Assembly: GCA_029777335.1 (NCBI GenBank)
Contig: JAKOSN010000171.1
Coordinates: forward strand, 1 to 64,000
DNA: 64,000 nucleotides
Source of the DNA: Planctomycetota bacterium
GTDB lineage: Bacteria; Planctomycetota; Planctomycetia; Gemmatales; Gemmataceae
Direction: 5' to 3'
In this document: piece by piece, positions 17,836 to 28,506 of the stretch
How positions within the stretch are numbered: the stretch's first letter is position 1
Layout: each line of letters starts with the position of its first letter
Notes under the pieces: generated by a model
Seen by the model: only the letters and a program-made list of their open reading frames with translations
What the model was told of the DNA's origin: nothing
Databases searched by the model: none
Translations under genes and position numbers: made by a program

Positions 17836-18608
17836 CGCTGGGCCAGGCTCCTCGCGGTCCATTCAAGGTACAACCGCTCCAGACGCGGACGACGCACCCG
17901 ACTGGGAGTCGCCTCGCGACTGGCCAGCGCCTCGTCGAGTTCATCGAGCGTCCCCTCGGCGGTCAGGCGACCCTGTTGCATCAACCCAATTCGATCACAG
18001 AGCTGCTCGGCCTCTTCCAGATGATGGGTGGTGAAGATCAGAGCACACCCCTGGGCGCGCAGATCGCGCAGATTCTCGAACAGCCCGTCGCGTGCGGTGA
18101 TATCGAGCCCCACCGTGGGTTCGTCGAGCAGAAGCAACGGCGGGCGATGCAGCAGCGCACAGCCCAGGTTCAGGCGGCGCTGCATTCCTCCCGAGAGGGT
18201 GCGCACCGTGCGCTGTGCCAGTTCGGTCAACTGGATGAATTCGAGAACCTCGGCAACACGGAGGGCGAGCGCACGCCCGGAAAGACCATAAAGTTGCCCG
18301 AAGAAACGCAGATTATCACAGCTGGTGAGTTCCTCGAAGAGCGAGAGTTCCTGCGGCACATAGCCAAGCAAGGCGCGATAGGCAAAGGGGTCCTGGCCAG
18401 GAGAGATGCCTTGCAACCGAATGCTCCCCTCGGTGGGGCGAACGAGCCCGGCGATCGCCGACAGCGTGGAGCTTTTCCCCGAGCCATTGGGCCCGAGCAA
18501 CCCGTAGACCTCCCCCGCCAGCACTTGCAGGGAAAGGTCCCGCACCGCAGCGGTCGACCCATAGTGGATGCTCAGGCAATCGAGGGTGAGAACAGGGGCT
18601 GACATCAT
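17832..18608 (-). CDS. ABC exporter ATP-binding protein
   Basis: 258 residues, a CcmA/NatA-type ATPase. Walker A is GPNGSGKSS, the signature is LSGGMQRRLNLG and Walker B is LLLLDEPTVGLD, followed by an H-loop (TTHHLEEAE). Two adjacent ATGs (18608, 18605) follow a GAGGA. It is coupled to the permease and forms the first gene of a three-gene unit with the redoxin-like protein. There are no features of an importer. Confidence 0.92.
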   Translation of the reverse strand: MMSAPVLTLDCLSIHYGSTAAVRDLSLQVLAGEVYGLLGPNGSGKSSTLSAIAGLVRPTEGSIRLQGISPGQDPFAYRALLGYVPQELSLFEELTSCDNLRFFGQLYGLSGRALALRVAEVLEFIQLTELAQRTVRTLSGGMQRRLNLGCALLHRPPLLLLDEPTVGLDITARDGLFENLRDLRAQGCALIFTTHHLEEAEQLCDRIGLMQQGRLTAEGTLDELDEALASREATPSRVRRPRLERLYLEWTARSLAQR

Positions 18609-18936
18609 CTTCTGGTCCTCGGCATGATCAGTTCCTGATCCCGACCAGGGGGCGTCCAGCGAGGAGGAGTTCATACAGTGGTCGGCGCAGAGAAACAAGT
18701 CCGCTCTGGATGGCGTGGCGGTTGTCCATGCCCGGCACGCGCCGTGCCCGTGCGGTCAGAGGACGTGGCCGGTCCTGACCAGGCCGAGAGCGGCGACCAA
18801 AGCGAGGGGAGGTGTTGTCGTTCCCGCTGTCAAGCGTCCACGACACGGGGTACACTTCAAGAAGGGCAACCCCTTGACCGTGGCCTCAGGGCCGACTACG
18901 CTGGGTTTTTTCCCCGAAGCTCTCCGAGGACTCATC
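18609..18936. other. Divergent intergenic region
   Basis: 328 bases between the minus-strand ABC operon and the plus-strand lipoprotein gene. No coding signal is seen. A plus-strand promoter candidate lies at 18874-18902. A TTGACA on the minus strand near 18830 has no good -10 partner. Confidence 0.5.
18874..18902 (+). promoter_or_regulatory. Candidate sigma70-type promoter for the substrate-binding lipoprotein
   Basis: TTGACC, a 17-base spacer, then TACGCT, 35 bases before the start codon at 18937. The -35 matches consensus at five of six positions; the -10 keeps only the key T, A and final T. Confidence 0.4.
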
Positions 18937-20022
18937 ATGCTGCGTGGACGATTGCTGGCCCTGATCCTGGCGTGTCTGTTCCTGTGTGGATGCAGTGGCG
19001 GAAAGCAATACAAGTATCGCCTGGCAGTCATTCCCAAGGGGATGACCCACGAATTCTGGCAATCGATTCATCGCGGCGCGGATCGGGCCGCAAGCGATCT
19101 CGACGGCGAGGGGATCGCCACCGAGATTATCTGGGACGGGCCGCGCAAGGAGAGCGATGCCAGCGAGCAAATCAGCCTGATCGATCAGAAACTCGGGATG
19201 GGCATTCAGGGGCTGGTCCTGGCCCCCCAGCACAGCAAGCAGATGGTCGCTCCCGTCGAACGCGCCCGGCAGCGAGGCATCCCCGTGGTGATCATTGACT
19301 CCAATCTGGATCGTGAAACACTGAAAAACAACCCCGATCTGATCGTCAAGTATGTCGCCACCGACAACTACAACGGCGGCAAGATGGCGGCGGAACACTT
19401 GCTGAAACTGCTGCGCCAGGACGGGATCAAGGCGCCCAAACTGGTGCTGTTCCGCTATCAAACCGGCTCAGAGAGTACCGAACAGCGGGAGCAGGGCTTT
19501 ATCGATGTGGTGGAAGCCGAGATCAAGCGCCAGAAGGACGCTGGCGAGCCGACGATCACCTGGCTGGAACGCGACAATGCCTTCGCCGGCTCCACGGTGG
19601 ATAGCGCCCAGGCGGCCGCGGGCCCATTGCTGGAGCGGTTGCGCGGCAAGGGCGTCGATGGCATCTTCGCAGTCAACGAATCCGCCACCACGGGATTTAT
19701 CCAGGCGCTCCGCAGCCAGCCGCTGGAAAAGAAGCCGCGCCTGATGGGGTTTGATTCGTCGGAACCGCTCCTGCAGGCCATTCGCGCCGGCGAGGTCGAC
19801 GGCACCATTATTCAAGATCCTTACCGGATGGGATATCTCGGTGTCTGGACCCTGGTGCGTCACCTGGAAGGCGACCAGGTGAGCGCCACCGGCAAGGAGA
19901 TGTCCACGGGCGAATATCTCCTGACCAAGGACAACATCGACGCCGTGGAGACACGCGAAAAGTTCGAGCCGGAGTTGCAGAAAAAGCGCACCATTGCGCG
20001 ACCGAACTTTCCTCGGCGCTGA
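18937..20022 (+). CDS. Ribose-type ABC sugar substrate-binding lipoprotein
   Basis: 361 residues from an ATG preceded by GAGGA. A short lipoprotein signal ends at Leu16-Cys17-Gly18-Cys19. The remainder is a periplasmic-binding-protein type 1 (Peripl_BP_4) domain: YRLAVIPKGMTHEFWQSIHRG, GIQGLVLAPQHSKQM, PVVIIDSNLD, then DGIFAVNESATTGFIQAL and DGTIIQDPYRMGYLGV. Such proteins deliver ribose, xylose or similar sugars to ABC permeases. No sugar permease or ATPase is adjacent, and the neighbour downstream is a dehydratase, so it may serve a distant transporter or act as a sensor. Confidence 0.9.
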   Translation: MLRGRLLALILACLFLCGCSGGKQYKYRLAVIPKGMTHEFWQSIHRGADRAASDLDGEGIATEIIWDGPRKESDASEQISLIDQKLGMGIQGLVLAPQHSKQMVAPVERARQRGIPVVIIDSNLDRETLKNNPDLIVKYVATDNYNGGKMAAEHLLKLLRQDGIKAPKLVLFRYQTGSESTEQREQGFIDVVEAEIKRQKDAGEPTITWLERDNAFAGSTVDSAQAAAGPLLERLRGKGVDGIFAVNESATTGFIQALRSQPLEKKPRLMGFDSSEPLLQAIRAGEVDGTIIQDPYRMGYLGVWTLVRHLEGDQVSATGKEMSTGEYLLTKDNIDAVETREKFEPELQKKRTIARPNFPRR

Positions 20023-20034
20023 GAGGAGCACGCC

Positions 20035-20994
20035 ATGACTGCCTACGCCGTCGATCTGGAGGCCATCCAAGCAGCGGATCGGCGGCTCGCGGGAATCGTG
20101 CACCGCACCCCGGTGCTGACCTGTGCCACCCTGGATCGGCTGGCGGGGCGCCGTCTCTTCTTCAAGTGCGAAAACTTCCAGAAGGCGGGCGCCTTCAAGT
20201 TTCGCGGGGCGACCAACGCAGTCCTCAAACTCGACGCGGGGACCGCCTCGCGCGGCGTGGTGACGCACAGTTCGGGCAACCACGCCCAGGCGCTGGCGCT
20301 GGCCGCGCGCATGCAAGGGATTCCCGCGCACATCGTCATGCCCAGCACTGCCTCGCCGGTCAAGCGCCGCGCCGTGGAAGGCTACGGAGGACAGGTGATC
20401 GCATGCGAGCCCACCCTGGCCGCCCGAGAAACCACCGCGGCCGCCGTTCTGGCTCGCACCGGGGGCACGCTCATTCCGCCCTATGATCATCCCCACGTGA
20501 TCGCTGGGCAGGGAACCGCAACCCTGGAACTCCTGGAGGAAGTGCCCGCGCTGGATGCCCTCGTCGCCCCCGTCGGTGGGGGAGGATTACTGGCGGGAAC
20601 GTGCATCGCCGGGCGCGGAATCAACTCCACGGTGCGCGTGTTCGGCGCGGAACCGCTCGGCGCCGATGACGCCGCGCGCTCCCTGTCTGCAGGACGGTTG
20701 CTTCCCCAGACCGGGCCGCGCACCATCGCGGATGGCCTCCTCACCAGCCTGGGAGAGTTAACCTGGCCGATCATCCGGGATCAGGTGGAGGCCATTGTCA
20801 CGGTGACGGAGGAGGAAATTGTCCAGGCGATGCGGCTGACGTGGGAACGCGCCAAGTTGCTGATCGAGCCGAGCAGTGCCGTGGCAGTTGCCGTGGTTCT
20901 CAGCGCGACGTTCCGAGCCCTTCCTGGTCTGGAACGCGTGGGCATCCTCCTGAGCGGGGGCAATGTCAACCTCGATCGGCTCCCCTGGCAGTGA
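20035..20994 (+). CDS. PLP-dependent threonine/serine dehydratase or serine racemase
   Basis: 319 residues, fold-type II PLP enzyme. The cofactor Lys is Lys55 in GAFKFRGA, the phosphate loop is VGGGGLLAG near residue 180, and SGGNVN closes the active site near residue 307. There is no C-terminal ACT regulatory domain, so it resembles catabolic or short threonine dehydratases and serine racemases rather than biosynthetic IlvA. It starts 12 bases after the lipoprotein gene behind GAGGAGCACGCC and is probably co-transcribed. Convergent groEL is separated by a strong hairpin. Confidence 0.88.
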   Translation: MTAYAVDLEAIQAADRRLAGIVHRTPVLTCATLDRLAGRRLFFKCENFQKAGAFKFRGATNAVLKLDAGTASRGVVTHSSGNHAQALALAARMQGIPAHIVMPSTASPVKRRAVEGYGGQVIACEPTLAARETTAAAVLARTGGTLIPPYDHPHVIAGQGTATLELLEEVPALDALVAPVGGGGLLAGTCIAGRGINSTVRVFGAEPLGADDAARSLSAGRLLPQTGPRTIADGLLTSLGELTWPIIRDQVEAIVTVTEEEIVQAMRLTWERAKLLIEPSSAVAVAVVLSATFRALPGLERVGILLSGGNVNLDRLPWQ

Positions 20995-21022
20995 GCGCGC
21001 GCAGGAGCACCCAAAAACCCGG

Positions 21023-21074
21023 CGACCCGGGAGCGCCTCGCACCAATGTTGATGCGAGGCAAACTCCCGGGTCG
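21023..21074. terminator. Bidirectional hairpin between dehydratase and groEL
   Basis: An 11-base perfect outer stem (CGACCCGGGAG at 21023-21033 with its complement at 21064-21074) encloses a second 7-base stem (CCTCGCA / TGCGAGG). It sits between two convergent genes, as expected for a shared terminator, although there is no long T tract. Confidence 0.7.
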
Positions 21075-21101
21075 TCAGAGGGTCGGACGCCGTGGCGTCG
21101 A

Positions 21102-22730
<1,629 letters not shown>

Positions 22731-22838
22731 TCTGCCTCCAGTGTGCTAGATCGCAAGCCTGTGGTCGTTGAGGTCCGGTCCGAAGGTGAAGGGTGCTCCC
22801 TCCACTGTGCCAGGGGGATCCCCAGCCTGCAGGAACCA

Positions 22839-23135
22839 TTAGCTTTCCAGAACTGCCAGGATGTCCTCTTCTCGCATCAGAAGGATGGAGTCTGGCTCGT
22901 GGGTTTCCTTGAACTCATCCCCCGCCCAGGTGGTGAACAGGACCGTGTCGCCTTCCTTGACTTGCAACGGCCGACGGGTCCCATCCTTGAGCAGACGGCC
23001 CTGGCCCACCGCCAGAACGGTGCCCCGCTGTGGCTTGTTCTTGGCCGTATCGGGCAAAAGGATTCCTCCCGCGGTCTTCTCCTCCGGGCGCTGGCGTCGC
23101 ACCACCACGCGATCGCTCAGTGGTCGAATCTTCAT
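22839..23135 (-). CDS. groS: 10-kDa co-chaperonin GroES
   Basis: 98 residues from an ATG with AGGAGAGGG upstream. MKIRPLSDRVVVRR, the mobile-loop region EKTAGGILLPDTAKNKPQRGTV (residues ~17-38) and the C-terminal EEDILAVLES are typical. It is the first gene of the groES-groEL unit. No CIRCE element is present upstream; a different inverted repeat lies at 23216-23239. Confidence 0.97.
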   Translation of the reverse strand: MKIRPLSDRVVVRRQRPEEKTAGGILLPDTAKNKPQRGTVLAVGQGRLLKDGTRRPLQVKEGDTVLFTTWAGDEFKETHEPDSILLMREEDILAVLES

Positions 23136-23215
23136 GGTCCCTCTCCTGTGCGTCGTTCGAGATTGCGTCTCGATTCTCCTGTTGTTGAACGCGGGGGCGG
23201 AATGCAACTTCCGTG

Positions 23216-23239
23216 CCTGGAGAGGTATTTCTCTCTAGG
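23216..23239. promoter_or_regulatory. Inverted repeat upstream of groES
   Basis: CCTGGAGAG, a six-base spacer (GTATTT), then CTCTCTAGG: nine-base arms with one mismatch, about 80 bases before the groES start. It overlaps weak minus-strand promoter-like elements (TTGGAT, 17 bases, TACCTC). It could be an operator; it does not match CIRCE (TTAGCACTC-N9-GAGTGCTAA). Confidence 0.35.
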
Positions 23240-23379
23240 AGATTATCCAACAAGGAGTTAGAGGAAATGACTCGTCGACGCGGGTCAGCGCGGTCTGCCA
23301 AGTTGCGCCCAACGGTCCCGGGCGACCTGTCGGAATGGCAGGAACGCCTTCCGCCACTTTGACAGCTCGCGCCGCGGCG

Positions 23380-25623
23380 TCAGGGTTTCGGCGACCCCGG
23401 GACAGGTTGGCCATCCCTTTCTTCGGGAAGGGGAGGAGGCTCTTTCACCCACGAGGGTTCTTCCAGGCCAATCCCTCGCCAGTCGACAATTTCCCCCTGC
23501 CCGGGGGTGATGAACGGTATCAGTTTCTCCATCGGCGGATCGCGTTTCACGAATTTGACCGCCCCGTCAGCCATCACCATGTGAAAGTCGCCATCGAACA
23601 TTCCCCCGAGTTTGGGGATGGTCCGCGCCTTCATCGTTGTGCCATCCGCATAGAGCGACAGAGGAATATCCTGTGGCCTGGTCCACGGGACCGCCTCGCC
23701 GGCCTCGACGAACAGAATCGTGTTGCTCGTGCCATCCGTAAAGGAGTTGGGGAACGAGACGTCCTTGCACGGAGTCCATTTACGTCCGTCGGCGGTCTCC
23801 TCCGCCACGCCCGGAAAGTAGAGGCGAGGATCGGGGAAGATCAGGGAGGGAAATGGGCGTTGAACATACGTGAGCCCTGCTGGAGTGAGTTCTTTTCCCT
23901 TGGCATCCAGCGCATGCAGCGCGAAGCCCTGATAGTACGTGTATCCCGGCGGCGCCTGGCCACGTACCGGGGCGAACACTGCCGGCATCGAGGCGAGCAA
24001 CGGTTTGTTGTGGTCGCTATCCCACGGTTCGTTCAGATGAAATTGATCGTAGAGCGCCCGCGCACTGGGATCGGGGAGATAGGGAAGGATCTGCACGCGC
24101 CAGCTGAGTCCCAGACGCCGGCTTTTGGGGTCGATGATCCCCACCGGGAAATGATGTCGCGCATCGACGTAGGCATGACAGGCCAGGGCCAGAGTGCGCA
24201 GGTTGGCGCTGCTTTGCTCTCGGAGTTCCGCCAGCGGATCAGGGGGGACCGCAGGGGTTTTCGTCTTCCCCAGTTCCTTGATCACCCAGTAACCCCCCCC
24301 CACGGTGGCGAGTACAACGACAAGCGCTCCCATCGCCAGCAGCAGTCCGCGCCGGCTTTTCCGCTGCACCGGCAGCGGGAGAGTCGGCTCCGGGTCGGGG
24401 AGCGGTTCCACCTCGGTCGGCTTCTCGGGGTTGGCGGTGAGGGAGCGTTTGACTGCGGTCAGCGCGCGGAACAACTCGGCAGCGCTGGCAGGGCGCTCCT
24501 TGCGATTCTTGGCGAGCAACTTCATGATCACCCGATCAAGGGCAGCGGGGAGATCGGGACGCAGGGCGCGCGGAGGGAGCGGTTCTTCGTTGGTGATCGC
24601 CAACATCACGGCAAAATGCGTGGGTCCTGAGAAAGGCAGCTGACCGGTGGCCATGCGATACAGGACCACACCCACGCTGAAAAGGTCGGAGCGTGTGTCG
24701 ATCGCCTCGCCCTGTGCCTGTTCGGGCGACATGTACGCCGGCGTCCCCAGGATCACCCCGTGCTGCGTCAGCGCTGCCGGCCCGTCGGCTTCCCGTGCCA
24801 GACCAAAATCGAGGATCTTTAATCGACTGCGTGCGCCTTCCAGCCACAGGTTGCCGGGCTTGATGTCCCGATGAATGAGCCCGCGACTGTGGGCCGACGC
24901 CAGCCCCGCGGCCAGTTCGCGCCCCAGGCGGAGAATCTCGGCAATCGGTGACTGCGGCTCACGCTTCAACCGTTGATCGAGCGTTTCCCCCTTGAGCAGC
25001 GGCATCGCCAGGAAGGGCACGCCCTGTTCCTCCCCCACCTGGTAGATGGTGACAATGTGATCGTGCTCGATCGACGCCATCAACTGGGCCTCGCGTTGAA
25101 AGCGCTGTCGCGAGGTGGGGTTGCTCGCCAGTTCCGGCTTCATCACCTTGAGCGCTACCTGCCGCTTCAGAACGGTATCCTCGGCGCGGAACACAATCCC
25201 CATTCCGCCCATCCCCAGTTCCTTGAGCAGTCGATACTGCGCCAGACGCCCCAGTTCCTCCGAGCTTTGGGCCGGTGCCAGGAACGCGTACGATGGAGGC
25301 TGGGAGGGCGTGGAGGCGCTCCCCAGCTGTTTGCTTGGCAAGGTGTCCACCAGGGGAGGCGTGCTGCTGTCCAGCAGGGCTTTCCAGCGTGCGAGCCATT
25401 CAGGCGGAACCCGCCCACCGCTGCAGGGCATCGTGGTGGTGTTGGTGGCGCGTCGCATCAAGGCGAGCAGAGGATCCTCTCCCCCCACCTCCGCCAACGT
25501 CTCGGCGCAGCGGGCACAATTTTCCACGTGCTGAATCAGTGGTTCCACCTCGGCCAGCGCGACCGAGCCATTGACCAACTGCTTTAAACGAGCTGGATCG
25601 GGGCACTGCGGAGTGGCAGCCAT
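23380..25623 (-). CDS. Ser/Thr kinase with zinc-binding anti-sigma-like N-terminus and DUF1559-like C-terminus
   Basis: 747 residues in four parts. (1) Residues 1-45: Cys7, His32, Cys36 and Cys39 in a C-X24-H-X3-C-X2-C pattern like zinc anti-sigma (ZAS) domains. (2) Residues ~130-390: an Hanks-type kinase with GMGGMG, ALKVMK, HRDIKPGN, LDFGLA and SPEQ all intact. (3) A membrane helix near residues 437-458. (4) A DUF1559-like domain with NLRTLALACHAYVD, TSNTILFVEAGE and MVMADGAVKFV. The kinase would face the cytoplasm and the DUF1559 part the outside. It follows the sigma factor gene on the same strand after 107 bases, suggesting a sigma/kinase pair. Confidence 0.9.
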   Translation of the reverse strand: MAATPQCPDPARLKQLVNGSVALAEVEPLIQHVENCARCAETLAEVGGEDPLLALMRRATNTTTMPCSGGRVPPEWLARWKALLDSSTPPLVDTLPSKQLGSASTPSQPPSYAFLAPAQSSEELGRLAQYRLLKELGMGGMGIVFRAEDTVLKRQVALKVMKPELASNPTSRQRFQREAQLMASIEHDHIVTIYQVGEEQGVPFLAMPLLKGETLDQRLKREPQSPIAEILRLGRELAAGLASAHSRGLIHRDIKPGNLWLEGARSRLKILDFGLAREADGPAALTQHGVILGTPAYMSPEQAQGEAIDTRSDLFSVGVVLYRMATGQLPFSGPTHFAVMLAITNEEPLPPRALRPDLPAALDRVIMKLLAKNRKERPASAAELFRALTAVKRSLTANPEKPTEVEPLPDPEPTLPLPVQRKSRRGLLLAMGALVVVLATVGGGYWVIKELGKTKTPAVPPDPLAELREQSSANLRTLALACHAYVDARHHFPVGIIDPKSRRLGLSWRVQILPYLPDPSARALYDQFHLNEPWDSDHNKPLLASMPAVFAPVRGQAPPGYTYYQGFALHALDAKGKELTPAGLTYVQRPFPSLIFPDPRLYFPGVAEETADGRKWTPCKDVSFPNSFTDGTSNTILFVEAGEAVPWTRPQDIPLSLYADGTTMKARTIPKLGGMFDGDFHMVMADGAVKFVKRDPPMEKLIPFITPGQGEIVDWRGIGLEEPSWVKEPPPLPEERDGQPVPGSPKP

Positions 25624-25730
25624 GGCGGAGTTCCCAGCGCACGCAGAAGAGAAACCTGTTCACCGAGGGAGGAACGTCTCTTTACCAGTACGAACGAGAA
25701 GAGGCATCCTTACGCGCGATGGGGGAAAAA

Positions 25731-26297
25731 TCAGTCGAGGAGCCCCTGCAGTTCGAGGCGCAGACGACTGAGCACGCGAAAGCGGGCAGCATAGACCGCC
25801 CCTGCGCTGAGACCCAGTTCGCTGGCCACGCGGGCGGCCGGCCTTCCTTTCAAACCGTGTTCCCAGAACGCCTGCCAGGTGGTGGGGCGAAACTCATCGC
25901 GAATCAGTTCCAGCCCGCGCGAGACGAGCTGTTGTCGATATTCCAGGGCGGAGAAGCTCTCGCTCGACTCGGTTTCGGCCATTCCGGCGAGCACTTCCGG
26001 ATTGACGAGCCGTGGTTGCAACTGGCGTCTGCGCTGCCAGTCGCGCCAGCGATTGACAAGTATGGTGTGCAGCCAGGCGCGAAAACTCCGCTGGGGGTCA
26101 TATTCGAAGGAGGGGAGTTTCTGCACCAGGGTGGTCAGCACGTCCTGCACCAGATCGGCCGCGTCGGCTTCCTGCAAGCCCAGACGCCGTGCCCAGTCCA
26201 GGAGGAGCCCGGAGAAGAGTTCGACAAAGCGATCCCAGGCCGCCTGTTCACCCGGTTGACGCAATCGCTCAATCAGGCTGGCGGAGGTTGAATCCAT
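25731..26297 (-). CDS. ECF-type RNA polymerase sigma factor (planctomycete type)
   Basis: 188 residues. Region 2 is visible as EADAADLVQDVLTTLVQKLPSFEYDPQRSFRAWL-type sequence (starting near residue 42), followed by LVNRWRDWQRR, and region 4 as WQAFWEHGLKGRPAARVASELGLSAGAVYAARFRVLSRLR. The ATG at 26297 is clear. It is the upstream partner of the kinase with the zinc motif, so that kinase may regulate it. The target promoter is unknown. Confidence 0.9.
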   Translation of the reverse strand: MDSTSASLIERLRQPGEQAAWDRFVELFSGLLLDWARRLGLQEADAADLVQDVLTTLVQKLPSFEYDPQRSFRAWLHTILVNRWRDWQRRRQLQPRLVNPEVLAGMAETESSESFSALEYRQQLVSRGLELIRDEFRPTTWQAFWEHGLKGRPAARVASELGLSAGAVYAARFRVLSRLRLELQGLLD

Positions 26298-26400
26298 GGA
26301 ACGCTGGAACGGTTGGGCGTCGTGCGAGAAGTCAAGACGATACGTTTTATGCTAGCGATGGGGCGGTCCGCGACCAGGGAGGTTCGCTCCAGGCAGGGAG

Positions 26401-28323
26401 TTAATGATGCTTCCCCATGCCGACGAAGCTCCCCTCATTTTCCCGAGCCAGCGTCCACAGAAAGGCGCCTACCTCCAGCGAATCGAAGTAGAAGCCGATG
26501 GTATTGATGCGCACACGGGACCCGGCGACCTCACGGTTCCACTCGGTGCGCAACTTCTCCAGCAGATGTTTGCCCAGGCGGGCCGCGAGATCCTTCTCGC
26601 CAAGGGCTTTCAACTCGCTGTCGCTCAGTCCCTGGCCCGAATTGGGCAACCCATCGGAGAAGAGGTAGATGGTGTCCAGTCCGTGGGGGCGCAGACTGAA
26701 CGCAGCTTCCATCGCGGCATGGAAATCGGTTCCGCCCTCCGGGTGGATACTGCCCTCGGTCAGCCGTTGGCGGACCTGGTCCGGCGTGGTCTGCGGATCG
26801 TACACCAGCCACTCTCCCTTGTGCCCAAATAGCCAGTGCGCCTGATCATTGATGCCGAGGATCTGATATTTTTCAAGCTGAGGCAACCCGCGCATCATGG
26901 CATCAACCTGGGCACAGGCAGCACGCCACTTCCCTGGGTCGGGGACCTGGTCGGAAGCCATGAGCATGCTTGCGGACATATCCAGCACGAAAACCACCCG
27001 TTGCCCGGTGAGATTCATCCCGGCGAAGCGAGCGGCCTCAGCGCGTTTGCGCTCTGCCAGACTGCACTGCGCATGAAAGGCTGCCTGAGCGGCACTGCGA
27101 TCAGCTCGTTCTTTTTCCTCCACCGCGCGGCGTGCATTCTCTCGGGCCAGCTGAACCTTGTCTTCCAGGGCGTTGAGGAAGAGCATGCCACATCCCATGA
27201 TCAGCAGGAGCAATACGACCATGGTGGAGGTGGTGAAGACCGCATGGCGCCGCACCCAGAACCACGCTTGCCGGACCAGGCCAGGCGCGCGTGCGCGGAT
27301 CGGTTCCCCATTCTGAAAGGCACGCAGATCCTCGGCGAAATCCTGCGCCGAGACATAGCGCCGGGCCGGATTCTTTTCCAGACATTTCAGACAGATTGTC
27401 TCCAGATCTGAGGGCAGCGTCGGCTGCATCTGGCGCGGAGGCACGGGTTCGGTATGCCCCACGTGGGTGAGTGTATCCCAGGTGGTGGCAGCCTTGAAGG
27501 GCGGTCGGCCGGTGACCAGTTCGTACAGGATGGCGCCCAGGGCATAAATATCGGAGGCGGGGCCCAGTTCCTTGATCCTGCCGCTGGCCTGTTCGGGCGC
27601 CATGTAGCTGGGGGTGCCCATGATGGCCCCGGTGACGGTGTTGCCCTCGGTGCTATCCAGCTTCTTCGCCAGACCAAAGTCGGTAATCTTGAGGGTGCAC
27701 GAGGCCAGTGGCGTTCCGGGCCCTTCGACCACAAGAATATTCGCCGGTTTCAGATCGCGATGAATGATCCCTTGCTCATGGGCGCGATGCATGGCGCGCG
27801 CCAGCGGTTCGATGAGTTGGGCGGCCGCCTTCGGAGACAGCGGGGTGCCATTGAGCCGCCGCGCCAGCGTGCCACCCGGAACATATTCCAGCGAAAAATA
27901 AGGGATGTTTTCCGTATCGCCGATCTGGTAAATCTGCACGATATTCGGATGAATCAGGTGGGCAATCGCCTCGGCCTCGCGTTGAAAACGCTGGCGTTCG
28001 TCCGCCGCGGCGTGACTCCCCGAGAGCACCACCTTCAGCGCCACCAGCCGATTCAACCCTTGCTGGCGCGCCAGGTAGACCACTCCCATTCCGCCACGTC
28101 CCAGAATCTGGAGCAGATCGTAGCCTGGCACGGAAAGGGACCCGGCGGCCGAGGGCGCGAGGGGCGGAACCTGAGCATCCACCGGCTGGGTTTCGCTTCC
28201 ACTGGCGGTCGCGGGCGGTGGCAGCTGGTTGGGGCGATCGGTGGTTGGGAAGTCCGGCGGCGCCAGGGCTTCCTGCGGACCCCTCGTTTGCAACGTTGCG
28301 AAATCATTCGTCGGATCGACCAT
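26401..28323 (-). CDS. Membrane Ser/Thr kinase fused to a von Willebrand A domain
   Basis: 640 residues from MVDPTND. A Pro-rich N-terminal linker (1-65) leads into a kinase domain (about 68-335) with GRGGMG, ALKVVL, HRDLKPAN, TDFGLA and APEQ. A membrane helix follows near 372-392 (MVVLLLLIMGCGMLFL), then a charged, probably coiled-coil stretch rich in Glu/Arg/Ala, then a VWA domain from about 440 with the MIDAS motif DMSAS, a conserved Thr in GGTDFHAA and FSDGLPNSGQG. The VWA part would be outside the cytoplasm and could bind a ligand that controls the kinase. It is oriented like the sigma factor but 103 bases upstream of it. Confidence 0.9.
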   Translation of the reverse strand: MVDPTNDFATLQTRGPQEALAPPDFPTTDRPNQLPPPATASGSETQPVDAQVPPLAPSAAGSLSVPGYDLLQILGRGGMGVVYLARQQGLNRLVALKVVLSGSHAAADERQRFQREAEAIAHLIHPNIVQIYQIGDTENIPYFSLEYVPGGTLARRLNGTPLSPKAAAQLIEPLARAMHRAHEQGIIHRDLKPANILVVEGPGTPLASCTLKITDFGLAKKLDSTEGNTVTGAIMGTPSYMAPEQASGRIKELGPASDIYALGAILYELVTGRPPFKAATTWDTLTHVGHTEPVPPRQMQPTLPSDLETICLKCLEKNPARRYVSAQDFAEDLRAFQNGEPIRARAPGLVRQAWFWVRRHAVFTTSTMVVLLLLIMGCGMLFLNALEDKVQLARENARRAVEEKERADRSAAQAAFHAQCSLAERKRAEAARFAGMNLTGQRVVFVLDMSASMLMASDQVPDPGKWRAACAQVDAMMRGLPQLEKYQILGINDQAHWLFGHKGEWLVYDPQTTPDQVRQRLTEGSIHPEGGTDFHAAMEAAFSLRPHGLDTIYLFSDGLPNSGQGLSDSELKALGEKDLAARLGKHLLEKLRTEWNREVAGSRVRINTIGFYFDSLEVGAFLWTLARENEGSFVGMGKHH

Positions 28324-28506
28324 GGCGCTCCTCGTGACGGATCGCTCTCGCCGCGCTCGGGTGGCAAGCCCGCACGCCCTTGCGCATCCCTTGGTGCGCA
28401 AGCCTAGCATGCGCCCGCGCTCTGTGTCGGGGGATCATGTAAGGAATGTCGCGACGAGGGTCTGTCACGCTTGAGCCAGGAGTGGCGCTCGTGGCAATCG
28501 CTTCGG

